From assembly GCA_029582165.1 (NCBI GenBank), contig CM055877.1:26224355-26288354 (forward strand): a stretch of DNA of 64,000 nt, written 5' to 3'. The notes under the pieces are model-generated. The model did not search any database and was not told the origin of the DNA. It was given only the letters and a program-made list of their open reading frames with translations. Every line of letters begins with the position of its first letter. Position 1 is the stretch's first letter. The position numbers were made by a program, and so were the translations under genes. Shown piece after piece: positions 44,578 through 56,355 of this stretch. The stretch is from Portulaca oleracea (Eukaryota > Streptophyta > Magnoliopsida > Caryophyllales > Portulacaceae).

Positions 44578-46145
44578 GTGTCTTCTCTCAGAGGCCCTCT
44601 ACAGAGGTTACACAAAGGTGAATTCAGTGATTTATTCCAGCAGGTGGACAAATGTATGAATGATTTGGAAGATATTCAGTTACAGCTTCTGAGTGATAAA
44701 AGTAATCTTATACTTAGAAGTTTGGAAAAGGAGAAAAGGGATTATTATATGAATATTTTGAATATGGGCTCAGTTGCTCATTCAACAGCAGTCTAAGATC
44801 AAATGGCTGAACTTTGGAGATTGCCCTTCTCATGTGTTCTTTGGAAAAATGAAAAAGAAACAACTTGGTTCTTATGTTTATACTTTGCTAAATGATGAAG
44901 GAAATGTGGTTACTGGCTTTGAGAAAGTTGCTGCTATTGTTTTACAGTATTATGAGAAATTTTTTGGCATTCAGTGTTATACTCGTGGACATATTTGTAC
45001 TGATGTTATTCAGAATGGTCCTGTGCTGACTCAATGAACACCAACTGAGGTTGTTGCTTCCTGTTTCAAAATCAGAGATTCGAGATATAGTTTTTTCTAT
45101 TTCTCCTATCAAAGCCCCGGGTCTGGATGGCTTCAGTAGTTCCTTTTATCAGTTCAATTGGGCTACTATTGGGGACTTACTATATGAGGTTGTTTGTGAA
45201 TTCTTACATTCGAGTTCTCTGCTCTCAGCTATTAATGATACTGTGATTTCTTTGATTCCCAAGAAGGTTAATCCAGAAACTCCGGCTGACTTCCGTCCTA
45301 TCTCTTGCTGTAATGTCTCATATAAATGTGTCGGTGCTTTGTGCTCGCATTAAAGTTGTCTTTCCAGTTATTATTAATCACAGCCAAGGGGCTTTTTTCA
45401 AGGAAGGGAAATTGTTCAGAACATTTTATTATGCCAAGAGATTGCACAAGGTTATAATAGACAAAGATTGTCTCCCAAATGTATCATGAAGATCGATTTA
45501 AGGAAGGCATATGATTTGATGTACTGGGAATGTATTAAGGAGGCTTTGAGAGTCTTCCATTTTCCACCAAGATTTATACAATGGGTGATGATGTGCGTGA
45601 CCTCCCCTTCATATTCCATTAACCTTAATGGACAGATTCACGGTCATTTCAAAGGTGGTCGAGGTCTCCGGCAAGGTGATCCTTCATCCTCTCTCTTATT
45701 TGTGATTGTTATGGAGTATTTGTCACGCCTTTTGCAAAATCTTCAATATAATGCATATTTCTCTTTTCATCCGGGTTGTAAAAATCTGAAAATCAACCAC
45801 CTTCTATTTGCGGATAATTTGGTTATCTTTTGTACTGCAAATCGGGAGTCTATTAATTGTATTGCAAACGTTTTGAGGTATTTTGCTGATTGCACTGGGT
45901 TAGAAGCTAATCACTTCAAATCCACTATTGTTTTTGCTGGTTGTGATGATCAAACTGCCCAGCAACTTGCTGATATTGTCGGCTTTACTAGGGGCAATTT
46001 TCCACTGAGATACCTTGGAGTCCCTATTACTACTGGGAGAATTGGGAAATTTGATTGTTCTAGTTTGGTGGAAAAAAATCACAACAAAAGTCCGTATTTG
46101 GGCCTCTCGGCATCTGTCTTATGCTGCTCGAGTTCAACTTGTTAA
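44578..46145 (+). pseudogene. LINE ORF2 reverse transcriptase
   Basis: RT motifs in order: SPIKAPGLDGFSSSFYQ, IPKKVNPETPADFRPISCCN, CIMKIDLRKAYDLMYW, GGRGLRQGDPSSSLLFVIV, then HLLFADNLVIF in place of the usual FADD. The second catalytic Asp is Asn (AAT at 45816-45818). Frameshifts occur near 44770, 45040 and 45350. Confidence 0.9.
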
Positions 46146-47125
46146 TTCGGTTTTATTAAGTATTGTTGGGTATTGGACTAATATCTTTGTTCTGCCTAAC
46201 AATGTCATTGAACAAGTTGTGAAAGTATGTCGGAACTTCATATGGTCTGGAAATTTTAACTCTCAAAGAACTCCTCTCATTAGCTGGGAAACTCTCTGTT
46301 TGCCGAAGAGATTTGGAGGAGTGGGTCTTAGATACCCTCGCATTTGGAACATAGCCTCAGTGAGCAAACTTGTGTGGGAAATGGCTGGACAGAAAGATAA
46401 TTTGTGGGTTCGGTGGATTCATGAGAGATATGTGAAACATCATAATTGGTGGCAATATGAGCCACTAGCCATGAGTTCTTGGAGCTGGAAGCAAATTTGC
46501 AAAGTAAAGGAGAAAATCAAATTGGGTTCCTCTATTGCTTGGGAGTGGAAGGGTGTAAATATTGATAAGTTCAGTGTTTCTGAGTGTTATGTTGCTTTAC
46601 CGCCTACCAACGAGAAATGGCCCTGGTGGCATATTGTATGGAATAAGGGGTCTCCTCCTCGCCACTGTTTTCTGGTCTGGGTTGCAGCCCACAACAAGCT
46701 GCCTGTGGCTAGACGTCTTGGTGACCATGGTAGCAGCATTGATACTGTGTGCAGTCTTTGCAATCTTGGGGAAGAAACCATAGACCATATTTTCTCAGAG
46801 TGTATCTTCATCAAACAGGTTCCGGGTTTTTTCTGCATTAAATGGAGGCTTTCTTTCAATTTTAATTCCTTACACCAGTGGATGTCTAATTACAAGAACA
46901 CAAGGAAGAAATGGTATTTTGAAAACCATCATGTTCACTCTTACTACTTCTACTATAGCAATTATTTGGGAGGCTAGAAACTACAAGAAATTCCCGAAGA
47001 ATCGCAAGGCCCTTTATGTTGATGAAGTCATTAAAAAGATTCAATACACCATTTTACATAGGTTTTTGTTTCTTGCTAAGAAGAGTACAAAATATAAACG
47101 TTGTATAGATTTTCTTCTCAGTTAG
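46015..47125 (+). pseudogene. LINE ORF2 C-terminal region with zf-RVT domain
   Basis: A 320-residue frame with RIWASRHLSYAARVQLVNSV, FIWSGNFNSQRTPLISWETL and the zinc-binding reverse-transcriptase-associated domain (WHIVWNKGSPPRHCFLVWVA, CSLCNLGEETIDHIFSEC). It starts out of frame with the RT piece. A final frame (46919-47125) ends in the usual short basic tail before the 3' UTR. Confidence 0.88.
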
Positions 47126-47209
47126 TTTTCTTTTGTTCTCTTTGGGCCGAGTTTGTACTCTTTGGGCTTCTGTTTGAAGTCTTTTTATCAATGAAGAGTT
47201 ACGATTCTA

Positions 47210-47211
<2 letters not shown>

Positions 47212-47251
<40 letters not shown>
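47212..47251. repeat. (TA)n microsatellite between LINE and copia element
   Basis: An uninterrupted TA run. The copia left LTR starts within its right edge. Confidence 0.9.
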
Positions 47252-47256
<5 letters not shown>

Positions 47257-47472
47257 ATAAATATATGAACGTGATATGGAGAGAATAATAGAGAAGAACA
47301 ATAGAGACACGGAGATACTGAGAGAGGAGAATGAGCGATCGTTTATTCATAACCCACAAGGGGTATTTATACTAATTACATAGTGAGATCATATGAGAAA
47401 AATCCTCCTAAACCCTAACCACCAAAGAGATATTAATGAACATTCACAAATAAAAAATATTATTTTATAACA
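47247..47472 (-). repeat. Copia 3' LTR
   Basis: Matches 53197-53424 with about a dozen differences. The inner side continues into the CTCATTAAAACCTTACTAGG-type text with repeated AAAACCCAGTGGGAGAAAA, familiar from 3' ends of plant copia elements. Confidence 0.82.
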
Positions 47473-48599
47473 CTCTCCCTTGAATGTCCATTGTCCAAAA
47501 GAATATGCCTCATTAAAACCTTACTAGGAAAAACCCAATTGGGAGAAAAACCCAGTGAAGGAAAAAGAGTACACACTTCTTTATACGCAAACATATGTTG
47601 CCTCATTAAAAAGCTTTCAAAGGAAAACCCAGTGGGAGAAAACCTCAGATAAGGGAAAAAGAGTACAACGCGTATAACTCCCCCTGATGAGAACATCAAT
47701 TAAGATATTTGAGTTGATGTAATTCAACTTCATGACTAACATTTAAACTTTGCAGTCGAAATTGGCTTGATACATGAATCAATTTAATTCTGATTGAAAT
47801 GAATTCGCTTAATATTTGTTTCAACGTGCACATAACTAGTATGTGATCAAGTGTTATAAGATTTAGGTAAATATCCAAGATCAGCGCGCATAGCTAATCA
47901 AACCAATTTTGAGCCGATGAGGATAATGAATATCTAAATCGCTAGTACCTTCGAGGTACCGAAATAGGTTAAATCATGTATGATTAGCAAGATACGTCAA
48001 TGTTTCAATATCATTTAAATACGGTACTTCAGGACCGCTAAATTTCTCATCTTCTTTTCGGGATCGAAAGGGGGGTTGTTTTCATATCAAATGATCATAC
48101 CACTACCAGGGTACTTAAAAGGGAGTGCGTTGCTCATGCAACATCATTTTAGCACTTTTGCTACAAATCTTGCTTTATGCGCAAAAAGTTCTTTCTCAAA
48201 GTGTGAAACTTGTAAACCAAGGCAATAACAAATTTTACCAAAATCTTTCATTCCAAATACGTTTGTAAATCAATCCACAACTTTTAAGGCTCTTCGGGAG
48301 TCCAAACCATCAATAACATTTACAAACAATAAGGATCCGGATCATTTAATCATTTCCTTTGATTATGCAATATGCGTCCACATTGCTTTAATCGCGTAAA
48401 TGTCTATCAACTAAATAATCAATATTCTCGAGAATTTTAATTTGTGATTCCGACACTTTGAAAACTTCAGGAGTTTTATATGAACATTATTATCAAAAAT
48501 TTCATGAGGTGTAGCGATATTTCATATTTATAAGATGCATAATTAGTTTTTCATGTACTGCCAAATTTAAGGTATCGTGATGTGGTGACATGGACTACA

Positions 48600-50269
48600 T
48601 AGGAGTATATTCCTTCATAGTTGATACCAAGTCTTTGCGAAAGCACTTATGCAACAAGTCGCTTCCTGTGCCTTATATCTCACAATCTCCCTTTCTCATT
48701 ATTTTTCACACAAAGACTTAACCGTATACCACAATTTTTTACACCAGTTTGGTGCATGGACAACGGGTCCTGATATTTCCGATTTTACAAGCGAATCTAA
48801 TTCTTAAATGCATCTTTCCACTTGGCCAATCTCATCTTTGTATGTATTCATTAACAGACTTAAACTCATGATCCTCATGATTACTCACAGTAGTGAGCGC
48901 TATATTTTACAATCAAATGCTATGTCGACGTCGACTTCATTTCGGTTCCACCTTATCCAATTCATGACATAATTAATTGAGATCTCATCCTTTTCGCGAG
49001 GTGTCTGTGCTTGTGGTGTAACTTCTACATTTGTCATGATTGAGGACTCTTCTAGAGTCACAATTTTCTTATTTCGGTTATCATTAATTATTCGCTCCTT
49101 TTCTTTTCGAGGACTATTGTCTTTAGAACCGACTGGTCTACCACGCTTCATATGTGGTCGAGAGTCATTAACAATTCAATTTGTCCTACTGGGACATCAA
49201 TTTTTATAGGAGCATTAGTAGTTGGGACATAGGATTTAATAACTCTTTGGGGTCAGTAGAGTATCTGGCAGTAGATTCGCTCAAGTTTGTAGATGAATTA
49301 TATTTTAAACTTCTAGTTCACATTACATTGTATGAGGATCATAATAATTCGTTCCAACTTATTTCCTTGTCCAACAACTTGATTTCTCCCCCTAATGTTG
49401 GGAAACTTGTTGTCATCATAATCATCAAATTGTGCCATAAGTAGATCTCCAATGAATGGTTCTATTATATTTAAGTATTGATGGATATTCATACCCAACA
49501 TATATTCCTGATTCCTTCGGGGTCCCATCTTAGTGCGTTATCATGGAGCATACATAGCACATGCTCAAATTTATAGGTAGGAGATATTTGGTTCATGGCC
49601 AGAAACCATTTGTAGGGGAGGAATATGCATTCATGATAACCTCTTGGCCTTATTTGGATCAATGTTGGTGTATGCAACGTGACATGTATCCATATAAGTT
49701 CTTAACATTTGACATATATTAATGATTCTACATGATCATTTTACATATAAACATTTGACGTAGGATGTTGTCCATTGGCATACATAAACTATCAAAAGCT
49801 TTCACCATCATTATCAAGATGAATCTTCTTGATTGATAATTTGAAATGTGCTTGTAAGTCAATTGAGCAAACAAACAAGCGCCAGGTTGCAAGTTGATAG
49901 TAAACATACAAGTGACTATCCCACTAATGAATAAAGTAAAGTCATACTATATTCAAATGGTTTACACATGGGTCTACAGGACCAACACAAATATCACTAT
50001 AAGGGATTCGATCCCTATCTTTGCTAATGATGGTGTTATAATTAATTTTCTATGATAGCGAGCAGCTAATTAGAACTCATTTGATTAAGGATCTTCTTGC
50101 CCTTTAAAATATATCCATATGGGTTCTTCTTGAAATGATTGATCCAAGATGCTCCTACTATGATAAGGTCTTCATCAATAGTAAACTTCTGGTTTACTGG
50201 AGTATATACTTCAATTGGGTTAGTTGTGTAGAATAACCAGAAAATAAGGATGATATCCTTGTTCAACAC
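48600..50269 (-). pseudogene. Copia integrase C-terminus and RT N-terminus remnants
   Basis: On the minus strand, integrase-end text (MGPRRNQEYMLGMNIHQY, EPFIGDLLMAQFDDYDDNKF) at 49313-49528 is followed by the linker KRGRPVGSKDNSPRK at 48900-49151. RT-start sequence with stops (AKWKDAFKN, then text like CVKNNEKG) is at about 48630-48830. An earlier piece of uncertain identity is at 50066-50269. Every piece is in a different frame or interrupted. Confidence 0.75.
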
Positions 50270-52040
50270 ACATGTTGCTCAAAGCAATTTTCATAATATA
50301 TGAATACTAATTGTCACAACATGGTATTCATGGCTTTGAAACTTAATTAATAAGTTTCTTTAACACTAACTTAGCGGAGAGAAGTGCGTCCACAATATGA
50401 AAGTTAGTTCCAGCAAGAGCATTATATGCGCTCTTCGGGAGCCTTTAATCAAAGTAGAGTGTCATATATATAATGCTAATATCTTCTTCTCTCATCAACA
50501 GACAAGAAATGATTTATTACCACTAAAAATGTGTTTGTTCTGATGTCTGCAGGACACATATATATCACCTCATTTATTCATGGTTCCAATCAAGTAAGTA
50601 TCCATGAAATTCAGTTTAAGATAAATATAACATCAATGCATCTAAAGCATATAGTGGAAGTGCTATAACCACTTATTCATAAAAAGAAACTTCACTTCAG
50701 AAGCACATACATGACTCTTGAAAGTTAAATACTTCATAGTGAATATGCATTAAACATAGATATCGATATCATTGATTACTTTTAAAACATGTCTATGAGC
50801 ATAATGAATAATCACATGAATATCATTAAATTCTCACAAAGATATATTTCATCCATATGCTCATATAGTATCACAATCAAATATTCAATACACACTATAA
50901 TTTGTATTATGCTTAGGAAACAAAGTTCATGCATATTTGGTCCATCAATAACAATGTATTTTGTGATTAGACATTACGAAACAAGCAGTCATGTTCATGA
51001 TACTGGAAAATACTTAATAATTCAATATGATCAACCAATTTTAAAAAATCATTGATATCACATAGTCTTAGACAGATGAGAGCATATTACTCACAATTTG
51101 TATGCGAAACATTTTTCAATAAGGTGCATATATCAAATCATACGAATATCCATGAAATAATATCATCACATGAGGACTCATACTAGTCCATAATTATGTA
51201 CATATCAACAGGATAATATTTCCATGAACTTAATAATCAACGTTATATTTGATCACCATGCACATAATCAATTTTCTAGCAAGGATGTCAAATTCATAAT
51301 GTCTCGACCTAGTTTACTCCAAATAAATCTTCATGATCAAATCAAGTTCACAATTAACACTTAAGTTACCAAAGTTAGAAAATTTTAATTGTCCTGGACA
51401 AAGTTCAATGCCAATGAACAAAGGGGTTGAACAATAATTAAAACACAAGAATTGCTAAAGTCTTTGAACAATTCCAAGATGGAGATCTAAGAAGTAGCGA
51501 CTTGAAAAATCGTGCACAACATAAACAATAATATCACTTATTATCAAAAGTTTATAAAATAATATCTTGTGCTTTTTGATTAAGCTTGATAAGGTTCAAC
51601 AAGATATTATGACGTACAACAGATACATGTCATTTCCATTTCCTCGTTAATAATACATTTCTCACTTTTGTATCATTCATGCTTTTCAATTCCGTGTTCC
51701 TACTCCTAGTAGGGATATCAACTTTTAAAAGATTAGCATGACTACGATCGCGACTAGGTCGATTATCACGGCTACTGGCATGACCTTTGTTTTACTCATG
51801 ACTGTTGAGATTATATCCTGCCACATCCACTTCAGGGAATGAGACGAAACCATTTGGGGGTTCTAATGATCCCATAGGTCATTATTAATAAAACTATGTA
51901 AAATTTTCATCTAAACATTATACTCCACACTTGTAACAAAAATGCTCAATTTAATCGACAATATAAACCTTAATAACCCCAAGTATACTATCACCATCTT
52001 TCAACAATTCTTATGCCAATTGACAACTCTATACTCTAAT
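50270..52040 (-). other. Presumed degenerate gag to integrase part of the copia element
   Basis: By position this should encode gag, protease and early integrase on the minus strand. I cannot recognise any motif; all frames are short and AT-rich. Confidence 0.4.
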
Positions 52041-52051
52041 TGGCAGGAAAT

Positions 52052-52933
52052 CGAACTTCTGGTTCACCAATGAGATAATAAAACTAGATAAAATTTTAAC
52101 ATTAGAGTGAACTTCAGGTTCACTAATGAAAATAAGACAAAATTGATAACTTCTCGTTAACTAACAAAATTAAATAACAGTATTAATATTAGAGCGAACT
52201 TCTGGTTCACTCATAAGATAAAATTTTCGACATATGAGTGAACCTCTGGTTCACTTGAAGTAAGGTAAAATTCTTACCATTCCGGTGAATTCCGGTTTAC
52301 TGATAAGATTAAATGAAATATTCGTAACTAGAGTGAATTTCTGATTCACTAATGAAATCAAACAATACTGTCAAGTGTAAGGCGAACTTCTGGTCAACGA
52401 TAAGATAAAATTTGCGATCTACGAGTGAACTTCTGGTTCACTTGATGAAATAATGTAAAATTCTTACTACTGGAGTGAACTTCTGGTTCACCAATGAAAT
52501 TATACAATCTTTAACTATAACCATAATATCAAATAACAAAAGACTTTAACCATATAAAGGCGATGGAGTGAACTTCTGGTTCACTAATAAAATAAAATAA
52601 ATTTCGTATTATTGGGACGAACTTCTGATTCGTTAATGAAAATACATAAAATCTTATATCTAAAGACTATAAATTAGTACACAACAATCTGACAACAAAG
52701 TTGTTCATAAATATAAATTATATAAATTTAATATTAACAGAAGGGTGAACTTCTAGACTTCTAGTTCACCAAGAAGATTATACAAATTTCAATATCATAG
52801 TGAACTTCTGGCCACTAATGAAAAATAAATGTTTCATTATCAGGGTGAACTTCTGGTTCACTACTAATATTTACACTCCTTCAAATAAAAATGGCAATGT
52901 TAATATTAGTGATGGGGTGAACTTCTGGTTCAC
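52052..52933 (-). repeat. Array of about 15 hairpin motifs in the copia leader
   Basis: The motif GTGAACTTCTGGTTCAC (arms GTGAAC/GTTCAC, 5-nt loop) or a variant starts at 52052, 52107, 52194, 52238, 52285, 52333, 52381, 52425, 52475, 52568, 52617, 52745, 52800, 52845 and 52917. Most spacings are 44-55 bp or about twice that, so it is a decayed tandem array of about 47-bp units. It lies between the primer-site region and the expected gag start. In element-sense RNA the hairpin reads GUGAACCAGAAGUUCAC. Confidence 0.85.
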
Positions 52934-53180
52934 CAATAAGAAAAAAAATATCGGAGTGAATCCAATATGAATTGAATAAGTGATAGGGAACGAAGAGACA
53001 AAAAGCATACGTGTAATTAATTACCTTACTTCCAATTGCTGCTTGGCATCGCAACCGCTATAGAAGGATTTAGATTTTGATCTCATAAATTACTTCTAAT
53101 TCTACATTCTTGACCCTTGTCTCTTCATCAAAACTCAAAAACCCTAAACCCTTATAGAATAAAGAAAAAACATAGTAGAG

Positions 53181-53422
53181 TCTGGTGCTGATAACGTGTT
53201 ATAAAACAATAAATATATGAACGCGATATAGAGAGAATAATAGAGAAGAACAATAGAGACACAGAGATATTGAGAGAAGAGAATGAGCGATTGTTTATTC
53301 ATAACTCACAAGGGGTATTTATACTAATTACATAGTGAGATCACATGAGAAAAATCCTCCTAAACCCTAACCACCTAAGAGATATTAATGGACATTCACA
53401 AATAAATATATTATTTTATAAC

Positions 53423-53424
<2 letters not shown>
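53181..53424 (-). repeat. Copia 5' LTR (53197-53424) with adjacent primer-site region
   Basis: The LTR is 228 bp. Immediately inside it the minus strand reads CG then TTATCAGCACCAGAC, the text commonly found after the 5' LTR of plant copia elements and taken here as the primer binding region. The tRNA is not assigned. Confidence 0.75.
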
Positions 53425-53454
<30 letters not shown>

Positions 53455-53467
53455 ATATATGTATATA
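53425..53467. repeat. (TA)n / TATG microsatellite
   Basis: TA run with GTATG interruptions, the right-hand continuation of the tract into which the copia element inserted. Confidence 0.85.
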
Positions 53468-53705
53468 TGACTACCAACCTCTTCACGAACGAAGCCATCC
53501 ATGGTTATTACTCCATGAGGGATGATTTGTCTTTATCCTTTCTCTCCTTTTTTCTTCTCTCATTTCTTTAATTTTTAAATTTCTTCTCAAAAAAGTTGTT
53601 GAATCTTCAAAATCCCCTATACTTTTAGCAAGTTTCTTTTGAAAAATGGCCGAGGAGCTTGAACTCTCAACTGATTTTTCTAAGTTGTCTTTACTAATCG
53701 ATTAA
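53468..53705 (+). pseudogene. Possible LINE 5' end with start of ORF1
   Basis: A pyrimidine-rich leader is followed at 53646 by a short frame MAEELELSTDFSKLSLLID, which resembles the first residues of plant LINE ORF1 proteins. It meets a stop directly before the MITE at 53706. Identification rests on this short start alone. Confidence 0.35.
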
Positions 53706-53862
53706 GGCATTGTTCTTTTATACGGTGGAATTGCGGTGCGGTGAGTTGCGGTGGAAAATAATAAATGAATGTTGATATTAATAAAAAGGTAAATAGTATA
53801 TTGCGGTGAGTTGCGATAAATTACGGTAGATCGCGGTAAATTACACATAAAAGAACGGTGCC
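53706..53862. mobile_element. Tourist-like MITE
   Basis: The ends GGCATTGTTCTTTTATACGG and ..CATAAAAGAACGGTGCC are inverted repeats with TAA on both sides (53703-53705 and 53863-53865). At 157 bp it is related by its termini to 5784-5962. The interior has repeated GCGGTGAGTTGCGGT words. Confidence 0.85.
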
Positions 53863-53865
53863 TAA

Positions 53866-54645
53866 ATCTATTACGCCCACAAAATTGAAGACCTTACTCA
53901 TTGCATGCCAATAGCCACTTCCCTAGGTTCAGCGTCTTGGAATTGTAACTCCTCATGAACCATTGGAGAAAACTTGACTGACCCAGTGGGTTACAAACCC
54001 ACCTGACGTGGCCATATTGTCAAAATGAGCTGGCATAATTGTCAAAATGAGCTGGCATAATTAATTGTAATTTTATCAAATCTCTCTTTCTTCATTGGAA
54101 CTCCAAAACATTAATTATTTCTCTTTCTTCATTGGAAGTCCAAACATTAATTGTTTCTATGTGGCTTTTAACATTAACTTTATTGTTATAATAATGAGAA
54201 AACATTTTGTTTAGAAATGTTGAAAAATAATTGGTTAACTTGAACAGTTTTTTTTTTTAATAAGATGAACAAAATTAAGTATATGGTGACAGATGATTAA
54301 TATATTCGACGTACAAAATTATTAATTATATGTTCTTAGGAACGGTAAGTAAAAATTTATTCATCTTTACCTTATCTTACTTATCATATTCAACACACTT
54401 TTTACTTAATTTATATTAATTTTTTTATTTAACTCACATAATTTATTTAAAAATGAAAAAATAGGTGATGTCACATTTATTTACCTCTACTAATTTACTA
54501 ATATTTCCTTATTTAGCCTTACCTTATCTTCCTCCTTGTCATTTCAAAGAACGTGGTCATGAAAAAATAAAAGATAATTTGTAACAACTTACAACCTAAA
54601 AAAAAATAAAATACAAAACATGCACGAAACATCCATCGCTCCATG
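53866..54645. other. Non-coding AT-rich sequence
   Basis: No gene recognised. A short direct repeat AATTGTCAAAATGAGCTGGC occurs twice around 54013-54060, and a TTTCTTCATTGGAA word is duplicated at about 54087 and 54125. Confidence 0.35.
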
Positions 54646-54664
54646 GTGTGTGTATGTGTGTGTG

Positions 54665-54719
<55 letters not shown>
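54646..54719. repeat. (TG)n(TA)n microsatellite
   Basis: GTGTGTATGTGTGTGTG grading into an uninterrupted TA run. Confidence 0.9.
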
Positions 54720-54721
<2 letters not shown>

Positions 54722-55147
54722 GAGGTGATCAAATGAGCATTGGGTTTTGTTAGCATGTGAGCATTAGAAAGGTTGGCCATTGAATCTTAAATCAAAGGGT
54801 GAGATTAAAGTGAGTATTTGCCTTTTTTGTTACATATTTCTGAACTATCACGTGAGGTTGGGCAATTAAAAAAAAAGGAAAAGCCCCTCACCCCATTTCC
54901 AAAAATGGCGCATGATTAGAGTGTTGAATTCCTAAAAACAATGCAGTCATCTTCTTCTCCTTCCCAACTCCCACAATGAGACTCTTGTTCTTCCTTTTCA
55001 CAGTGGCGAATTCATCCACCCAAAGTCATCTGCTTCTCAATTTAGAAAATTTGGATCGGCTATCATTCTAGCCAAGGCGACGTAGTGGGTTTTTTGTTGG
55101 TTGTTGTTGGGTTGTCGTTGGTCTTGCTTTCACTATAAGGTATGTAG
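54720..55147. other. Non-coding sequence left of the solo LTR
   Basis: Nothing gene-like. The words GAGCATTGGGTTTTGTTAGC and ATGTGAGCATTAG suggest a degraded repeat. Confidence 0.3.
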
Positions 55148-56355
55148 TGTTGGGTTAATTGTGTGAAGCCCAAATTATTATTTTGGTAGGATGAATTTTG
55201 GAAAGCCAAAATTGTGCTTGGTGGGCAAGTTTCATATAATATTGAAGATCTTCCAAGATTGTGTTCACTAAGGAAAAATATTATATAAAGTGGAAAAATA
55301 TTATATTTGTTACCAAATTGTGATGGAGCAATCACATGGAAATATAATAATACTTTGCAATAGAACGAACTAATTAGGTTTTTACCCCTCTAAGTTTTGA
55401 GAAAGTAGGATTTTACCCCCTAGGTTTCGGAAATTAGGTTTACCCTATATCAACTTTAAACTAAGTAATAAATTTCCACCTTACCTTTGTATTAAAGACT
55501 AAATACATCCTTTTCAGGTGAAGTTAGTAATTACATTAATGTGAACTGACCAAATGTCCTTCGTTTAAAAATTCATTTGCGCACGTGACAAATTAAACCA
55601 CTCCCACCCTTCCTCATTTTCGTTCAATTTTTGAGTTTTCATTCTTTGATTCATTCAGTGTTTCTAGAAGAACAACCTTTAACGACAATGAGAGGAGAGA
55701 CTACACTTTGTTATTCTTTTTGGGAGGGGTAAATTTGTCTTTTGTTATTCTTAACTCGCGTCATCTCAGACTTTTTACATCCTTCTACAAGGGTAGCTTT
55801 GTCTTCCACCGGAAAAAGGGTAAAATAATTATGAGTTTAAACTTGAGGTAGGGTAAACCTAATTTCCAAAACCTTGATGGTAGAATTCTATTTTCTTAAA
55901 ACGTCAAGGGGTAAAAACCTAATTAGTTCCTTTGGAATATAGTATCAAATTATTAGGAAACACATGTTTTTGGAAAGTTAATATTATTATTAACCACAAT
56001 ATTATGTTGTAGTCTTGACTATAAATAGGACCTAGGTGTTAGGTTTATTTGTACAGCAATTGTGAGTGTTTCATCTTATGCCACAAGAGATTGACATGTA
56101 ATCTCTGTATTCCTGATGGAGTTGTGTGAGACTCAACTGTGAGTATTGAGTTCTCAGGTTGTAACTCTAGGAAGGCTGTGAGAGATTGTGGAGGTCTGGG
56201 AATCTCTGAAACACCGTTGTAATCCTCTGATAGTTCATCGTTCGTGGTATTTTCCCAGTTTGGGTTTTTCCACGTTAATTCCTTGTGTCGAATCTTTATT
56301 TATTTTTCGCCCTTATTATTGTTTGTCTGCTAACCACGCCCTGAGAATCCTAACA
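55148..56355 (+). repeat. Solo copia-type LTR (with nested foldback MITE)
   Basis: Starts TGTTGGGTTAATTG and ends ..GAATCCTAACA, with a perfect 5-bp duplication TGTAG on both sides (55143-55147 and 56356-56360). Without the nested MITE at 55367-55929 it is about 645 bp. The plus-oriented end has CCACGTTAATTCCTTGTGTC-type U5 wording. A TATA-like TATAAATAGGACC lies at about 56020-56032. There is no internal region, so it is a solo LTR. Confidence 0.88.
55367..55929. mobile_element. Foldback MITE-like element inside the solo LTR
   Basis: Both ends read GAACTAATTAGGTTTTTACC inward. The arms pair for about 100 bp (GGAAATTAGGTTTACCCTA / TAGGGTAAACCTAATTTCC). It is non-coding. TSD unclear. Confidence 0.82.

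Larger units (their letters stand above)
42380..47211 (+). mobile_element. L1-type LINE, nearly full length but degenerate
   Basis: It begins with a pyrimidine-rich leader (CTCTCTCTACGAGAGCCTCTC region), then ORF1 and ORF2 with endonuclease, RT and the C-terminal zinc region in normal order. It ends in (TA)n at 47212 rather than poly(A). It lies between TA tracts on both sides, so a TSD cannot be separated from the microsatellite. Many stops and frameshifts mean it is inactive. Confidence 0.88.
47247..53424 (-). mobile_element. Degenerate Ty1/copia element with short LTRs (6.2 kb)
   Basis: Direct repeats of about 226-228 bp lie at 47247-47472 and 53197-53424, about 95% alike by eye. On the plus strand they begin TGTTATAAAACAATAAATA (left copy merged with TA repeats) and end ATTATTTTATAACA. 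Recognisable copia integrase and RT remnants read on the minus strand, so the right LTR is the 5' one. The (TA)n on both sides allows a TATAT duplication. Coding capacity is lost throughout. Confidence 0.85.

Noticed and set aside
52052..52933. CRISPR-like regularly spaced short palindromes
   Set aside because: Copies vary, the spacers are AT-rich and related to each other, and the array is inside a plant copia retrotransposon leader.
53140..53160. AAACCCTAAACCC as interstitial telomere repeat
   Set aside because: Only about two degenerate units; not an array of TTTAGGG.
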